From an uncultured Oscillospiraceae bacterium (GTDB lineage: Bacteria; Bacillota; Clostridia; UBA1381), in contig CAMNAT010000114.1 of the NCBI GenBank assembly GCA_946531785.1, positions 1 to 6,984 of the forward strand: 6,984 bases of DNA. The letters are read 5' to 3'. The notes under the pieces were generated by a model. It ran no database searches. It had not been told where the DNA came from and was given only the letters and a program-made list of their open reading frames with translations. The translations under genes and the position numbers were made by a program. Positions 5,792-6,984 of the stretch are shown here, in pieces. Numbering within the stretch: the first letter of the stretch is position 1; every line of letters begins with the position of its first letter.

Positions 5792-6912
5792 GATTTTACA
5801 CTCTTTCTTGAAACATTAAGAAGTATTCCCATTTCCAGCAGCAGCGTGAAGATCGATGTGCCGCCGTAGCTGAAGAACGGCAGCGACACGCCTGTGTTCG
5901 GTATCAGCGACACCGCCACGCCCATGTTAAGGAATGTCTGGATGCCGAGCTGCGCGGCGATGCCCACGCAGGTCAGCGACGACCATACATCCGGCGCGTT
6001 CATTGCGATCTGCGTCGCCCTCACGATCAGCGCGACAAACAGTGCGATCACCACCACTCCACCGAAGAAGCCCAGCTCCTCGCAGACGATGGCGAAGATA
6101 AAGTCATTATATGGCTCCGGCAGATTTGAATACTTCTGAACACTCTGCCCGAGTCCAAGTCCGAACCATCTGCCTGAGCCGATGGCGTATATACTCTGTG
6201 AGATCTGATAGCCGGTATTCTGCGGATCAGCAAACGGGTCGACCAGCGCGGTGACTCGCGCCATTCTGACCGAGTCAAACTGCAGATATATGATAACCAG
6301 CACCGCCATGATCACGCCGCCGATGATCATCGGCTTTATCGGCGTTCCGCCCGCAAGCATTACGCATACCGCAATACCGACGATAACGATGGTACCGCTC
6401 AGATGCGTCTCCAGCATCAGGAGACCTGCCACAAGTCCGATGAAGCCCGCGCACATGAGGTTGCTACGGAGCGTCCTGAGATCGAGCACCTCGATTTTTA
6501 CAAGATACGCTATGAACATTGCTATCATCGGCTTCATAAGCTCCGACGGCTGAAGCTGGATGAACGGGATGTTCAGCCAGCGCCTCGCGCCGTGCGATTC
6601 CACGCCTATTCCCGGGATCAGCACCAGCACTAGCAGCAGCACACATATCCCGAACGCCCTCGGTATGTACTTTAAAAAGCTGTCAAGATTTATTCGCGAC
6701 ACGACGAACATGCCCGCAAAGCCCATGACGATGAACAGCATCTGACGCTTGAAATAGTAATACGGGTCGCCGTAGATGCGGCTGCCCGACGGCGCGGATG
6801 CCGAGAGCATGATGATGGCTCCCACCGCCACGATCAATATTACCATGAAAAGCAGCATGTAGTCCATCTCTCCGGTGCGGACAAGCTTTTCCTTTATATT
6901 CAATTTCTTCAC
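5788..6912 (-). CDS. ftsW: FtsW/SpoVE-type SEDS peptidoglycan glycosyltransferase (start uncertain)
   Basis: A polytopic membrane protein of the SEDS family that polymerises lipid II into glycan strands, normally with a class B penicillin-binding protein at the septum. From GTG 6910-6912 it has 374 residues with about ten hydrophobic segments. Family motifs: GARRWLN...QPSELMKP (108-128), DPFADPQNTGYQISQS (225-240), PEPYNDFIFAIVCEELGF (265-282), and PNTGVSLPFFSYGGTS (338-353). D270 in the NDFIFA motif aligns with the Asp reported essential in SEDS polymerases. Position directly before murG favours FtsW (or SpoVE) over RodA; sequence alone cannot separate FtsW from SpoVE. AAGGA lies 5 nt before the GTG, but the frame is open for 24 more codons to the window edge, so the true start may be upstream and the gene partial. 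Confidence 0.95.
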   Translation of the reverse strand: MKKLNIKEKLVRTGEMDYMLLFMVILIVAVGAIIMLSASAPSGSRIYGDPYYYFKRQMLFIVMGFAGMFVVSRINLDSFLKYIPRAFGICVLLLVLVLIPGIGVESHGARRWLNIPFIQLQPSELMKPMIAMFIAYLVKIEVLDLRTLRSNLMCAGFIGLVAGLLMLETHLSGTIVIVGIAVCVMLAGGTPIKPMIIGGVIMAVLVIIYLQFDSVRMARVTALVDPFADPQNTGYQISQSIYAIGSGRWFGLGLGQSVQKYSNLPEPYNDFIFAIVCEELGFFGGVVVIALFVALIVRATQIAMNAPDVWSSLTCVGIAAQLGIQTFLNMGVAVSLIPNTGVSLPFFSYGGTSIFTLLLEMGILLNVSRKSVKS

Positions 6913-6984
6913 CCGCGTCCTTGCTGCGGGCTTTTTTACCGCTCTTTTTGCGGATGCTTCTGTGCGCGTCCGCCTTTGCGCGGG
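6913..6984 (-). other. ftsW: Open in-frame upstream extension of ftsW, possibly its coding N-terminus
   Basis: These 72 nt read without a stop into the ftsW frame as a Lys/Arg/Ala-rich stretch, RRTRTEASAKRAVKKPAARTR being its bulk from residue 4 of 24. Such a basic, low-complexity cytoplasmic tail ahead of the first membrane segment is plausible for FtsW proteins of Clostridia. No recognisable end of an upstream murD gene occurs here: the next frame ends ...HPQKER at TAA 6936-6938, unlike a MurD C-terminus. Either the tail is translated or this is an intergenic leader. Confidence 0.5.

Noticed and set aside
6912..6937. Terminator-like hairpin on the plus strand: CCCGC, 9-nt loop, GCGGG, then CTTTTTT.
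   Set aside because: It lies antisense to ftsW with no plus-strand gene ending there. The T run is the complement of Lys codons in the open frame, and the stem is only 5 bp. On the minus strand it would place AAGGA in a loop and the GTG at the stem edge, which is intriguing but too weak to claim.

Overview
The window most likely comes from a low-to-mid G+C Gram-positive of the Clostridia, probably an Oscillospiraceae/Ruminococcus-like gut anaerobe. The reasons are the adjacent ftsW-murG pair of a division/cell-wall (dcw) cluster, strong AGGAGG ribosome binding sites, a good sigma-A-type promoter, and a large secreted Hint-domain protein of a kind I associate with gut Clostridia. The taxonomic call rests on recognition, not on a search.

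Layout. Right part (4691-6984, minus strand): core genes. ftsW (SEDS peptidoglycan polymerase) and murG (lipid II synthase) are transcribed right to left and share a 4-nt ATGA overlap. The ftsW frame stays open to the window edge, so its true start may lie outside. By eye these genes are clearly richer in G+C than the rest.

Middle (4052-4690): a plus-strand XRE-family regulator gene (4311-4652), which converges on murG. A 15-bp perfect stem-loop terminator separates the two and looks functional in both directions. Upstream of the regulator is a roughly 95-nt leader with a plausible three-way-junction fold. An A+T-rich divergent intergenic region carries a very good minus-strand promoter (TTGACT-17-TAAAAT, extended -10) and a 15-bp inverted repeat that could be the regulator's operator.

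Left part (1-4051, minus strand): an apparent three-gene secretion operon driven by that promoter. It holds (i) a 1121-aa secreted multidomain protein with a signal peptide, a predicted beta-helix and a C-terminal Hint (hedgehog/intein-type) domain, starting at TTG; (ii) a 68-aa peptide with a clostridial short-peptide N-terminus and a Gly-rich hinge, 20 nt downstream; (iii) the start of another secreted protein, cut by the window edge. The two secreted-protein genes have nearly identical ribosome-binding regions.

Together this looks like a core-genome boundary at which an accessory, divergently regulated, cell-surface/secreted locus has been placed next to the dcw cluster. The most unusual content is the Hint protein plus small peptide. 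The Hint domain keeps the N-terminal Cys and block-B His but seems to lack the block-B Thr and the C-terminal His-Asn, so its chemistry is unclear. No tRNA, rRNA, CRISPR array, insertion sequence or attachment site was seen.
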